Shown piece by piece: positions 1 through 6,298 of a DNA stretch of 7,965 nt; positions within the stretch are counted from its first letter, which is position 1, and each line of letters starts with the position of its first letter. The position numbers and the translations under genes are program-made. This stretch comes from Gammaproteobacteria bacterium (GTDB lineage Bacteria > Pseudomonadota > Gammaproteobacteria > GCA-001735895), in NCBI GenBank assembly GCA_021767985.1, contig JAASSH010000080.1:1-7965 (forward strand), in the 5' to 3' direction. The notes beneath the pieces are model-generated. The model did no database searches. It saw only the letters and a list, made by a program, of their open reading frames with translations, and was not told the origin of the DNA.

Positions 1-1370
1 AAATGTTCGGCGATGTAGGGCAGATTCTTTTTCATACCCTTGACCAGCGCACGCACGCCAAGCTGTTCCGAAAGCCAGCGTTCGAGAAAAGGTTTGGCGG
101 TATCCCACAGGTCCAGCTGCGGATAAAGCTGGCGCCCGATCCCCTCGATATGCAACAGCGTTTTTTCCAGTAGCAGCAGCTGCGGCTGGATCTCCATGTT
201 GAACCTGCGCGCGGTCTGGAACAATCGCAGTAGCAACTGGCCGAAGGATATTTCGGACAGGGGCCGCTGAAACATCGGTTCGCAGACGCTGCGAATCGCG
301 GCTTCGAATTCATCGACGCGAGTATTGCGGTCGACCCATCCGGATTCGACATGTAACTCGGCGACGCGGCGATAATCCCGGTTGAAAAACGCGACGAAGT
401 TCTCCGCGAGGTAGCGTTGGTCGCTGGTCGACAGCGAGCCCATGATGCCAAAGTCGATGGCGATATATTTCGGATCGGCAGGGTTTTCCCGGTCGACGAA
501 GATATTGCCCGGATGCATATCCGCATGAAAATAATTGTGGCGAAACACCTGGGTAAAAAAGATTTCGACACCCTTACGCGACAGAATTTCCAAATCGACG
601 TCATGCGCCGTCAGTTGCTTTAGATCAGTCACCGGAATACCGCTGATGCGTTCCATGACCATGACTCTCGGGCGACAGTAGTCCCAGTGCACGAAGGGTA
701 CGTAAAGATCCGGCGAAGCCTCGAAGTTGCGTCGTAGCTCGCTGGCATTGGCGGCCTCGCGCACCAGGTCCAGTTCGTTCATGATCGTGGTTTCGAATTC
801 CTGCACGATCTGGATCGGCTTCAAGCGCCTGGCTTCTTCCCAGTAGCGGTCCGCCATTTTTGCCAACAGCATCATCACTTCGATGTCGCGCCGAATTTTC
901 TTTTCGATCCCGGGCCTGACTATCTTGACCACCACGTCCTGGCCATCGGGCAGTTTCGCGGCATAAACCTGGGCGATCGATGCGGACGCGATTTCGTTTT
1001 CATCGAACAGTTTGAAAGCCTGTTCCAGCGGCATGCCGAGCTGCTGTTCGAGGATGTCGCGCGCCTCGTACCACGGGAAGGGCGGAACCTGGTCCAGCAG
1101 CTTCTCCAGTTCGTCGGCGATTTCATCGCCGAACAGGTCGCGTCGCGTGGCCAGCATCTGACCGAACTTGATGAATATCGGCCCCAGCGATTCGATACAC
1201 AGTCGCAGGCGCTCGGCCTCGCTGCGATCGTTTCCGCGGAACCAGTTGAAAGGATTGATCACACCCAGCAGGTAGAGCGGGCGGAAAAAGTGCATCGACA
1301 ATACAATCTGGTCGAGGCCGAAGCGCGCCAGCGTAAAGTTAATGCTTATCAGGCGAAACAGGTTGCGCAT
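1..1370 (-). CDS. ubiB: UbiB, atypical protein kinase-like ATPase of ubiquinone biosynthesis (partial)
   Basis: UbiB is a membrane-anchored atypical kinase/ATPase (ABC1/ADCK/COQ8 family) needed for ubiquinone synthesis. The first 456 codons are present and open to the window edge; E. coli UbiB has 546, so about 90 residues with the C-terminal membrane helices are missing. Visible motifs are the family KxGQ element IKFGQM (67-72), the alanine-rich loop ASASIAQVY (128-136) that replaces the kinase P-loop, the ATP-binding K149 in VVVKI, the catalytic-loop HADMHPGN (282-289) and the metal-binding IDFG (305-308). FNMEIQPQLLLLEKTLL (390-406) and the GIGRQLYPQLDLW segment are also conserved. Residue 136 is Tyr where E. 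coli UbiB has His. The ATG at 1370 overlaps the ubiJ stop, so the two are probably translationally coupled. Confidence 0.97.
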   Translation of the reverse strand, partial: MRNLFRLISINFTLARFGLDQIVLSMHFFRPLYLLGVINPFNWFRGNDRSEAERLRLCIESLGPIFIKFGQMLATRRDLFGDEIADELEKLLDQVPPFPWYEARDILEQQLGMPLEQAFKLFDENEIASASIAQVYAAKLPDGQDVVVKIVRPGIEKKIRRDIEVMMLLAKMADRYWEEARRLKPIQIVQEFETTIMNELDLVREAANASELRRNFEASPDLYVPFVHWDYCRPRVMVMERISGIPVTDLKQLTAHDVDLEILSRKGVEIFFTQVFRHNYFHADMHPGNIFVDRENPADPKYIAIDFGIMGSLSTSDQRYLAENFVAFFNRDYRRVAELHVESGWVDRNTRVDEFEAAIRSVCEPMFQRPLSEISFGQLLLRLFQTARRFNMEIQPQLLLLEKTLLHIEGIGRQLYPQLDLWDTAKPFLERWLSEQLGVRALVKGMKKNLPYIAEH

Positions 1371-2026
1371 TATCGCGAACTGGTTTTCTCGATTATCTGC
1401 TGCAACCTGGCCTCGGCGCGCGCTACATCGTGCCTGAGCTCGGTCAATTGCGACTGGAAAACCTCGAACTCGACCTGGGTCGGGCTGAGCCGGGCCTCTT
1501 CGCGCAGGTATTCGCTGCTGGTCAGCAATACCGAATCGGCGCTTTGCCTGAACCAGTCGCCAAAACGGCGTAACTGCTGATTAAGCTGGACCGCGACTAC
1601 ATCGCCGGTTTGCTGCGCCAGCGCTTCTTCCCAATCGATATCGAGTCCGGCCAGGATGCGCTGCAGTTTTTGGGCCAGCGACACGTTACCGCTGAAACTG
1701 ACCCGCTCCTGGATCGAAGTGGATACCTTGTCATCCTGCGATGCGAGGTTGACTAACGCCATCAGGCGACCGGATATGGTGGCGTCAACCTCGCGCGCCG
1801 GCGCGTTGCGGCTCAGGCGGATGCCCCAGTCGCCCGGGTGACAGTAAAGTCTGAAGTCGAGGTCGGTAATTTCGATGGAGATGCAGTGGCCCTGCATTTC
1901 ACGACAGCCCGCCAGCGCGGTTTCGTCGAAGGCCAGCAGCCGGTTGCCGCCAATTTCCGCGGCCGCCAGTAGTGAGCTCTTTATCGAATCGGCCAGGGTG
2001 GCGCTGAGACTGTCGGAGGCTTGCAC
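1370..2026 (-). CDS. ubiJ: UbiJ, SCP2-domain accessory factor of ubiquinone biosynthesis
   Basis: UbiJ is a lipid-binding scaffold of the soluble Ubi complex, where it binds polyprenyl intermediates and stabilises the hydroxylases and methyltransferases in the aerobic pathway. From the GTG at 2026 the protein is 218 aa (E. coli UbiJ is 201). An N-terminal helical stretch is followed by an SCP2-like domain (about 30-135), with alternating strands such as ISIEITDLDFRLYCHP and ATISGRLMALVNLAS. Next come DWEEALAQQTGDVVA and a C-terminal coiled coil (about 180-214, LTELRHDVARAEARLQQI) that probably pairs with UbiK. An upstream ATG at 2080 would give 236 aa but overlaps ubiE by 41 nt, and its extra residues read as an out-of-frame shadow of UbiE. 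The TAA stop overlaps the ubiB ATG (TAATG). Confidence 0.88.
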   Translation of the reverse strand: MQASDSLSATLADSIKSSLLAAAEIGGNRLLAFDETALAGCREMQGHCISIEITDLDFRLYCHPGDWGIRLSRNAPAREVDATISGRLMALVNLASQDDKVSTSIQERVSFSGNVSLAQKLQRILAGLDIDWEEALAQQTGDVVAVQLNQQLRRFGDWFRQSADSVLLTSSEYLREEARLSPTQVEFEVFQSQLTELRHDVARAEARLQQIIEKTSSR

Positions 2027-2039
2027 GGTATCGTAGCGC

Positions 2040-2804
2040 CTAGTACTTGAATGCGCGGTGCAGCGCCACGATGCCGCCACTGAGGTTGTGCACCTCGACT
2101 TCGTCGAAACCTCCCTGCTCGAGGATGATCTGCTTGAGGGTATCCTGGTCGGGATGCCTGCGAATCGATTCGGCCAGGTACTGGTAGCTGGCCCGATCGT
2201 TGGCGATGGCCTGGCCCATGCGCGGCAACAGGTTGAAGGAATAAAAATCGTAAAGCCGCTCCAGCGGTTCGTATATCGGCCTCGAGAACTCGAGCACGCA
2301 CAACCGACCGCCGGGCTTTAACACGCGTTGCATCGATGCCAGCGCAGCGCCCTTGTCGGTAACGTTGCGCAAGCCGAAGGCCATCGTTATGCAGTCGAAA
2401 TGGTTGTCGGCGAAGGGTAGTATCTCGGCGTTACACTGGACGGTTTCGATCCTGCCGACCAGTCCGCTGTCGATGACGCGGTCGCGCCCGCGTTGCAGCA
2501 TGTCGGCGTTGATATCGGCGAGGATAACCTGTCCGCCTGCGCCCACGATGCCTGCCTGCTTGAGCGCCAGGTCACCGGTGCCGCCGGCCAGGTCGAGTAC
2601 CCGGTGCCCGGGTCGCAGGCCACACATTTCGAGCGTGAAGCGCTTCCACAGGCGGTGAATGCCAAACGACATGACGTCATTCATCAAGTCGTATTTTTGC
2701 GCTACCGAAGTGAAAACTTCGCCGACGCGGCGCTGCTTTTCGGAAGTCGGGATTTCTTCGTAGCCGAAGTCTGTAGAGCTGTCTTGTTGCATGATTCGAA
2801 CCAT
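2040..2804 (-). CDS. ubiE: Ubiquinone/menaquinone biosynthesis C-methyltransferase UbiE
   Basis: UbiE is the SAM-dependent C-methyltransferase of the ubiquinone pathway (2-polyprenyl-6-methoxy-1,4-benzoquinol methylation) and, where present, of demethylmenaquinone. The 254-aa protein shows the family signature [16 protein letters not shown] (38-53). SAM-binding motif I is [12 protein letters not shown] (69-80), followed by the ADIN acidic loop (96-99), [15 protein letters not shown] (136-150) and the second signature [15 protein letters not shown] (160-174). It ends in [12 protein letters not shown]. Length and motifs match E. coli UbiE (251 aa) throughout. The start is uncertain: ATG 2804 or the ATG four codons later at 2792. 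Neither has a clear Shine-Dalgarno sequence, and the MQQ start at 2792 is also family-like. ubiJ follows 13 nt after the TAG stop if it uses the GTG proposed below. Confidence 0.97.
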   Translation of the reverse strand: MVRIMQQDSSTDFGYEEIPTSEKQRRVGEVFTSVAQKYDLMNDVMSFGIHRLWKRFTLEMCGLRPGHRVLDLAGGTGDLALKQAGIVGAGGQVILADINADMLQRGRDRVIDSGLVGRIETVQCNAEILPFADNHFDCITMAFGLRNVTDKGAALASMQRVLKPGGRLCVLEFSRPIYEPLERLYDFYSFNLLPRMGQAIANDRASYQYLAESIRRHPDQDTLKQIILEQGGFDEVEVHNLSGGIVALHRAFKY

Positions 2805-2820
2805 AACAGATGAGGGCAGT

Positions 2821-2843
2821 GCAGCAAACCTTGATGTTTGTGC
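2821..2843 (-). other. Leader hairpin upstream of ubiE
   Basis: On the minus strand CAAAC (2840-2836) pairs perfectly with GTTTG (2829-2825) around the loop ATCAAG. The stem is extended by GCA/TGC (2843-2841 with 2823-2821) across one bulged base, giving about 8 bp. The structure ends 16 nt before the ubiE ATG at 2804. There is no U-run, so it is not an intrinsic terminator. A role in translation or mRNA stability is possible but not shown. Confidence 0.35.
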
Positions 2844-2930
2844 CTTCGATGCTGGTTGTTTCAGCTCCGCAGGAGATGATCAGGCCATAAGTTTTAGCAA
2901 CTGTTTCGTCGCGATTCCAAGGCGACGAGA

Positions 2931-2958
2931 TTTATACGGTTACCCGGATCTTTGACAT
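2931..2958 (-). promoter_or_regulatory. Candidate sigma-70 promoter for ubiE-ubiJ-ubiB
   Basis: On the minus strand ATGTCA (2958-2953) is separated by 16 bp from TATAAA (2936-2931). The boxes match the sigma-70 consensus at 4 of 6 and 5 of 6 positions. Transcription would start near 2924 and leave a leader of about 120 nt before ubiE. It is the best pair I find in the 188-bp gap after the DUF971 gene, but ubiE could also be reached by read-through from hslVU. Confidence 0.35.
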
Positions 2959-2992
2959 GCGAAGCGAACCAGCGGTCCGTCGCTGCGGGCAC

Positions 2993-3349
2993 TCACGATT
3001 CGGATTTACGCTTATGCCCGGCTGCTGCGAGTCGCTCGAGGTAATGTTGCCAACGCTCGTCGTAGGTGGCCCCGAGCTCATAAAGATAATCCCAGCTATA
3101 AATGCCGGTATCGTGATTGTCGTCGAACACCAGCTTGATCGCGTAATGCCCCATCGGCTCGATCGCTTCGATGTTGACGTCCTCCTTGCCGATCTGCAGC
3201 ACATCCTGTCCGGGCCCATGGCCCTGGACCTCGGCCGAGGGCGAATAAACCCTCAGGTACTCGACCGGTAATTTGAAATTCGAGCCGTCTTCGAAGCTGA
3301 GTTCGAGCACGCGCGACACCTGGTGCAGATTGATTTCGGTTGGCTTCAT
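2993..3349 (-). CDS. Stand-alone DUF971 protein (gamma-butyrobetaine hydroxylase-like N-terminal domain)
   Basis: This 118-aa protein consists almost wholly of one DUF971 domain (about 5-105), followed by a basic tail (AAAGHKRKSES). Typical features are LELSFEDGSNFKLPVEYLRVYSPSAEVQGHG near the middle, given here only as landmark strings: FEDGSNFKLP (20-29), LRVYSPSAE (32-40), and FDDNHDTGIYSWDYLYELG (75-93). The same domain forms the N-terminus of gamma-butyrobetaine hydroxylase, where cysteines and a histidine bind zinc, and occurs at the C-terminus of some Mrp/HCF101 Fe-S carriers. This copy has no cysteine at all; serine and alanine occupy the LRVYSPSAE stretch. There is no oxygenase domain, signal peptide or membrane segment. 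The start overlaps the hslU stop as TAATG, so it is co-translated with the protease. Function is unknown; a role linked to HslVU is inference from position. Confidence 0.93.
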   Translation of the reverse strand: MKPTEINLHQVSRVLELSFEDGSNFKLPVEYLRVYSPSAEVQGHGPGQDVLQIGKEDVNIEAIEPMGHYAIKLVFDDNHDTGIYSWDYLYELGATYDERWQHYLERLAAAGHKRKSES

Positions 3350-4692
3350 TACAGGATGTACTGTGACAGATCCTCGTCGAGCGACAGCTCACCGAGGTGT
3401 TCGTTGACGTAATCCGCGTCGATGGTGATGGTTTGCGCCACCATGTCCGACGCTTCGAAACTGATCGATTCCAGCAGTCGTTCCATCACGGTATGCAGGC
3501 GACGGGCACCGATATTTTCCTGTTTTTCATTGACCTGCCATGCGACCTCGGCGATACGCGCCAGGGCGTCATCGGTAAACGACAGGGTTAGTCCCTCGGT
3601 TTCCATCAGCGCGGTGTACTGCTCGGTCAGGCTGGCGTTGGGTTCGCGCAGGATGCGCACAAAGTCGCCGACGGTCAGTGCCGACAGTTCGACCCGGATT
3701 GGCAACCGCCCCTGCAATTCGGGTATCAGGTCACTGGGCTTGGACAGGTGGAATGCACCCGAGGCGATGAACAGGATGTGATCGGTCTTGATCATACCGG
3801 CCTTGGTGGAGACGGTGCAGCCCTCGACCAGCGGCAGCAGGTCGCGCTGTACGCCCTCGCGCGAAACGTCGGCGCCGCTGGTTTCCTGGCGTTTTGCGAC
3901 CTTGTCGATTTCGTCGATAAACACGATCCCGTTTTGCTCGGCGTTTTCGAGTGCGCTCAGTTTGAGTTCATCTTCGTTGATCAGTTTTGCCGCCTCTTCG
4001 TCGGTGAGCATCTTCAACGCATCCTCGACCCGTAGCTTGCGCGTTCTGGACTTCGGGTTACCGAGATTCTGGAACAGTCCCTGCAGCTGGTTGGTCATGT
4101 CTTCCATGCCTGGCGGCGCCATGATTTCGACACCGACGCTCGGTAGTTGCAGGTCGACCTCGATCTCCTTGTCGTTGAGCTTGCCCTCGCGCAGCATCTT
4201 GCGAAATTTCTGGCGCGTGTTGTCGCCCGGGCTCGCTGCTTCCTCGGAAAAATCACTCGGCCGCGGCAGCAGGGCGTCGAGTACTTTCTCCTCGGCCGCA
4301 TCCTCGGCGCGGTGACGCACGCGTCCGACCTCCGCCTCGCGCATTTGCTTGACCGAGACGTCGACCAGGTCGCGAATAATCGACTCGACGTCGCGTCCAA
4401 CGTAACCGACCTCGGTGAACTTGGTCGCTTCGACCTTGATAAAAGGCGCGTTTGCCAGCCGGGCCAGTCGACGCGCGATTTCAGTCTTGCCGACCCCGGT
4501 GGGGCCCATCATCAGGATGTTCTTGGGTGTAATCTCGTTGCGCAATTCCTCGTCGACCTGCTGGCGGCGCCAGCGGTTGCGCAGCGCGATGGCAACCGCG
4601 CGCTTGGCGTTGTCCTGGCCGATAATATGTTTATCGAGTTCCTGCGATATCTCGCGCGGCGTCATCGGCGATGTGATGTTGTTACTGTCCAT
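3349..4692 (-). CDS. hslU: HslU, ATPase/unfoldase subunit of the HslVU protease
   Basis: HslU (ClpY) is the hexameric AAA+ unfoldase that recognises, unfolds and threads substrates into HslV. At 447 aa it is close to E. coli HslU (443). Visible in order are the N-terminal [17 protein letters not shown] box, Walker A GPTGVGKT (63-70), the pore loop GYVG (96-99) and the intermediate I domain (about 110-240, charged and helical). Walker B IVFIDEID follows at 256-263, then GRLPIRVEL (328-336) with the arginine-finger region, and sensor-2 GARRLHT (395-401). It ends in EDLSQYIL, the C-terminal tail that inserts into HslV to activate it. All key residues look intact. The ATG at 4692 follows the hslV stop by 5 nt. 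The TAA stop overlaps the ATG of the next gene (TAATG). Confidence 0.98.
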   Translation of the reverse strand: MDSNNITSPMTPREISQELDKHIIGQDNAKRAVAIALRNRWRRQQVDEELRNEITPKNILMMGPTGVGKTEIARRLARLANAPFIKVEATKFTEVGYVGRDVESIIRDLVDVSVKQMREAEVGRVRHRAEDAAEEKVLDALLPRPSDFSEEAASPGDNTRQKFRKMLREGKLNDKEIEVDLQLPSVGVEIMAPPGMEDMTNQLQGLFQNLGNPKSRTRKLRVEDALKMLTDEEAAKLINEDELKLSALENAEQNGIVFIDEIDKVAKRQETSGADVSREGVQRDLLPLVEGCTVSTKAGMIKTDHILFIASGAFHLSKPSDLIPELQGRLPIRVELSALTVGDFVRILREPNASLTEQYTALMETEGLTLSFTDDALARIAEVAWQVNEKQENIGARRLHTVMERLLESISFEASDMVAQTITIDADYVNEHLGELSLDEDLSQYIL

Positions 4693-4697
4693 ACAGG

Positions 4698-5240
4698 CTA
4701 CTGGTAGTCGATTTGTTCGAAGTTATGGTTGAGGTTGGTATAAACGCAGATTTCGCCGGCAATTTGTAAACCCTTTTCGACGATTTCGCGTGCGCTCATT
4801 TCGGTGGTGTCCAGCATTGCGCGCGCCGCGGCCTGGGCGTAGGCACCGCCCGAGCCGATGGCCATCAGGCTGTCTTCCGGCTCGATCACGTCCCCGTTGC
4901 CACTGATAATCAGCGACGCTTCTTCGTTGGCGACGCATAGCAAAGCCTCGAGGCGTCGCAGGGCGCGATCCGAGCGCCATTCCTTGGCCAGCTCCACCGC
5001 GGCGCGAATCATTTGTCCGCTGTGCTTCTCGAGCTTGCCCTCGAACAGTTCGAATAACAGGAAAGCATCCGCAGTACCGCCGGCGAATCCCGCGACGACC
5101 TTGTCCTTGTAGAGGCGCCTTACCTTGCGCGCATTACCCTTCATGATGGTGTCACCCAGGCTGACCTGGCCATCGCCGCCGATGACGACGCTGTTATTGC
5201 GCCGCACCGACAGTATCGTGGTGCCTTCAAATTGTTCCAA
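4698..5240 (-). CDS. hslV: HslV, peptidase subunit of the HslVU protease
   Basis: HslV (ClpQ) forms the double-hexamer proteolytic core of the ATP-dependent HslUV protease in the cytoplasm, an N-terminal-threonine peptidase related to proteasome beta subunits. With a TTG start at 5240 the protein is 180 aa and begins [14 protein letters not shown]. The short MEQFEG propeptide would be removed to expose Thr7 as nucleophile; E. coli HslV removes only Met. Other family marks are [20 protein letters not shown], the [11 protein letters not shown] segment, [11 protein letters not shown] and the [14 protein letters not shown] loop. A GGGGCGGA ribosome-binding site lies just upstream. An earlier in-frame TTG at 5255 would add five residues (MRGGI) that the family lacks and would spoil that site. 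hslU starts 5 nt after the TAG stop. Confidence 0.95.
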   Translation of the reverse strand: MEQFEGTTILSVRRNNSVVIGGDGQVSLGDTIMKGNARKVRRLYKDKVVAGFAGGTADAFLLFELFEGKLEKHSGQMIRAAVELAKEWRSDRALRRLEALLCVANEEASLIISGNGDVIEPEDSLMAIGSGGAYAQAAARAMLDTTEMSAREIVEKGLQIAGEICVYTNLNHNFEQIDYQ

Positions 5241-5250
5241 AATTCCGCCC
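5241..5250 (-). promoter_or_regulatory. Ribosome-binding site for the TTG start of hslV
   Basis: The minus strand reads GGGGCGGAATT directly before the TTG at 5240, so the GGGG run sits 7 nt upstream of the start. The alternative TTG at 5255 has no site at a workable distance (AGGT touches it directly). This decides the start together with the family-typical MEQFEGTT amino end. Confidence 0.5.
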
Positions 5251-5277
5251 CGCAAACCTCGCTTTAGAGATTGTCAT

Positions 5278-5304
5278 ATATAGGCGGCGCAAAGGGAATA
5301 CAAG
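5278..5304 (-). promoter_or_regulatory. Candidate sigma-32 (heat-shock) promoter for hslVU
   Basis: On the minus strand CTTGTAT (5304-5298) is followed after 12 bp by GCCTATAT (5285-5278). The sigma-32 consensus is CTTGAAA, a spacer of roughly 11-16 bp, then CCCCATnT; the two boxes match about 5 of 7 and 6 of 8 positions. The predicted transcription start near 5271 leaves a leader of about 30 nt before the hslV TTG. hslVU is a known heat-shock operon in E. coli, which makes the assignment plausible. The same stretch also offers a poorer sigma-70 reading (TTGTAT, 17-bp spacer, TATATG). Confidence 0.5.
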
Positions 5305-5314
5305 AGTTGCATGC

Positions 5315-5345
5315 TTTCGCGGCAATAGAGTGGCTGCCAGCGAAA
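5315..5345. repeat. Bulged inverted repeat upstream of the hslVU promoter
   Basis: The outer arms TTTCGC (5315-5320) and GCGAAA (5340-5345) are perfect complements. The next bases, GGCA (5321-5324) and TGCC (5335-5338), also pair, leaving a single bulged A at 5339. This gives a 10-bp stem around a 10-base loop. It lies 10 bp upstream of the -35-like box of the hslVU promoter. It could be the end structure of the xerC transcript, since there is no U-tract on either strand, or a protein-binding palindrome. The structure is seen directly; its role is unknown. Confidence 0.4.
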
Positions 5346-5350
5346 ACTGG
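5338..5350. repeat. Small hairpin CCAG-N5-CTGG with A/T-rich loop
   Basis: On the plus strand CCAG (5338-5341) pairs with CTGG (5347-5350) around an A-rich loop. It abuts the xerC-distal inverted repeat at 5351-5372. Its left arm overlaps the right arm of the larger hairpin at 5315-5345, so the two structures are mutually exclusive. Four base pairs alone are weak evidence of function. Confidence 0.3.
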
Positions 5351-5372
5351 GGTCTGGCCTCGGGCTTAGACC
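5351..5372 (-). terminator. Inverted repeat after xerC, possible weak terminator
   Basis: On the minus strand GGTCT (5372-5368) pairs with AGACC (5355-5351), and an inner GCC/GGC pair closes a CGA loop. The hairpin begins 24 nt after the xerC stop. It is followed by a short T-run (TTTT) only after CCCAG, so it is not a canonical intrinsic terminator. It sits where the lysA-xerC transcript should end before the hslVU promoter. The position is suggestive and the terminator function is inferred. Confidence 0.3.
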
Positions 5373-5396
5373 TCTGCCAAGGGGTCAGGGAACATA

Positions 5397-6293
5397 TCAG
5401 GATTTACGTTTCGCGCGCGGGTGCGCCGCGTCGTAGACCTGGGCCAGGTGCTGAAAATCGAGATGGGTGTAGACCTGGGTGGTCGCGATGTTGACGTGGC
5501 CAAGCAGTTCCTGCACGGCGCGCAGGTCCGAGCTCGATTCGAGCATGTGGGTGGCGAATGAATGCCGCAGTACGTGCGGTGACAGGTGCTGATCCAGCGC
5601 CGCGCGCTGGATTAGCGATTTGAGCCGGCTTTGCACGTTACGCGGCGAAATGCGGTCGCCCCGCTTGCTCAGGAACAGGGCCTTTTGATGCGTATCCTTA
5701 CAATACTCCGGTCGCAGTCGCAGCCAGCGTTGCACGGCTTCCACTGCCTTGCTGCCGATCGGCAAATGCCGGGTTTTATTACCCTTGCCGGTAACGATTA
5801 AATGTTTCTGCGCCAGGTCGATATCGTCCAGGTCGATGTTCACCAGTTCGGCGAGCCGCAGCCCGGACGAATAAATCAGCTCGAAAATGGCAACGTCGCG
5901 CACCAGCAGCCCGTCGTTGTCGTCGTTGACCCGCAGCAGTCGATCGATGGACTCGGCGTCGCAGGTTTTGGGCAGGGCTTTGCCTGACCTGGGCGCGCGC
6001 ACTTCCAGCGCCGGGTTTTGAGCGGTCAGGCCGTTTTTGATCAGGAACTGGTAGAGGCTGCGAATGGAAGACAATTCGCGCGCAATAGTGCGGCTTTTAC
6101 GTCCCTGGCGGTGGCGCTGCGCCGCGAACTCGCTGACCAGGCTATAGTCAACCCGTTGCCAGGCGTCGATACCCCTTTGCGCCAGGTATTTCTGAAACTG
6201 CTCGAGATCGCGGCGGTAATTACTGCAGGTGTGGGGGGAATAATACTTTTCACTGCGCAGCATCTGGATGAACTGTTCCAGATATTCGGTCAC
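5397..6293 (-). CDS. xerC: Site-specific tyrosine recombinase XerC
   Basis: XerC acts with XerD at the chromosomal dif site to resolve chromosome dimers at division. The 298-aa protein has the N-terminal SAM-like core-binding domain (about 1-90) and the C-terminal catalytic domain (about 108-290). All active-site residues are visible: R146 in SSGLRLAEL, K170 in TGKGNK, H240 and R243 in HVLRHSFATHML, H266 in ELLGH and the nucleophile Y275 in TTQVYTHLD. The tail QHLAQVYDAAHPRAKRKS matches XerC rather than XerD; XerD is the main alternative, and the dapF-DUF484 neighbourhood also supports XerC. The start is GTG at 6293, 5 nt after the DUF484 stop. An AGGTGG Shine-Dalgarno (plus-strand 6304-6309) lies 10 nt upstream. 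An ATG at codon 11 is too far from that site and would trim the first helix. Confidence 0.97.
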   Translation of the reverse strand: MTEYLEQFIQMLRSEKYYSPHTCSNYRRDLEQFQKYLAQRGIDAWQRVDYSLVSEFAAQRHRQGRKSRTIARELSSIRSLYQFLIKNGLTAQNPALEVRAPRSGKALPKTCDAESIDRLLRVNDDNDGLLVRDVAIFELIYSSGLRLAELVNIDLDDIDLAQKHLIVTGKGNKTRHLPIGSKAVEAVQRWLRLRPEYCKDTHQKALFLSKRGDRISPRNVQSRLKSLIQRAALDQHLSPHVLRHSFATHMLESSSDLRAVQELLGHVNIATTQVYTHLDFQHLAQVYDAAHPRAKRKS

Positions 6294-6298
6294 TGCGG

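Noticed and set aside
32..604. Minus-strand open frame of 190 codons inside ubiB
   Set aside because: It is in a different frame from the ubiB reading, which is continuous from 1370 to the edge with all kinase-like motifs. The product is Arg/Ser/Cys-rich noise.
2027..2080. ATG at 2080 as the start of ubiJ
   Set aside because: It would overlap ubiE by 41 nt, and the extra residues ([12 protein letters not shown]...) look like frame-shifted UbiE code rather than a UbiJ N-terminus. The GTG at 2026 fits better.
2970..2985. Hairpin CAGCG-N6-CGCTG just after the DUF971 stop as a terminator
   Set aside because: The stem is only 5 bp and no T-run follows on the minus strand, so it does not meet the form of an intrinsic terminator.
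3788..4707. Plus-strand open frames of 175 and 186 codons opposite hslU
   Set aside because: They lie entirely within intact hslU, overlap each other in different frames, and encode low-complexity Ser/Arg-rich or unrecognisable sequence.
5229..5277. Short ORF (about 16 codons) beginning at the ATG at 5277 and overlapping the hslV start
   Set aside because: Its ATG lies upstream of the predicted transcription start near 5271, and it has no ribosome-binding site. It is unlikely to be a leader peptide.
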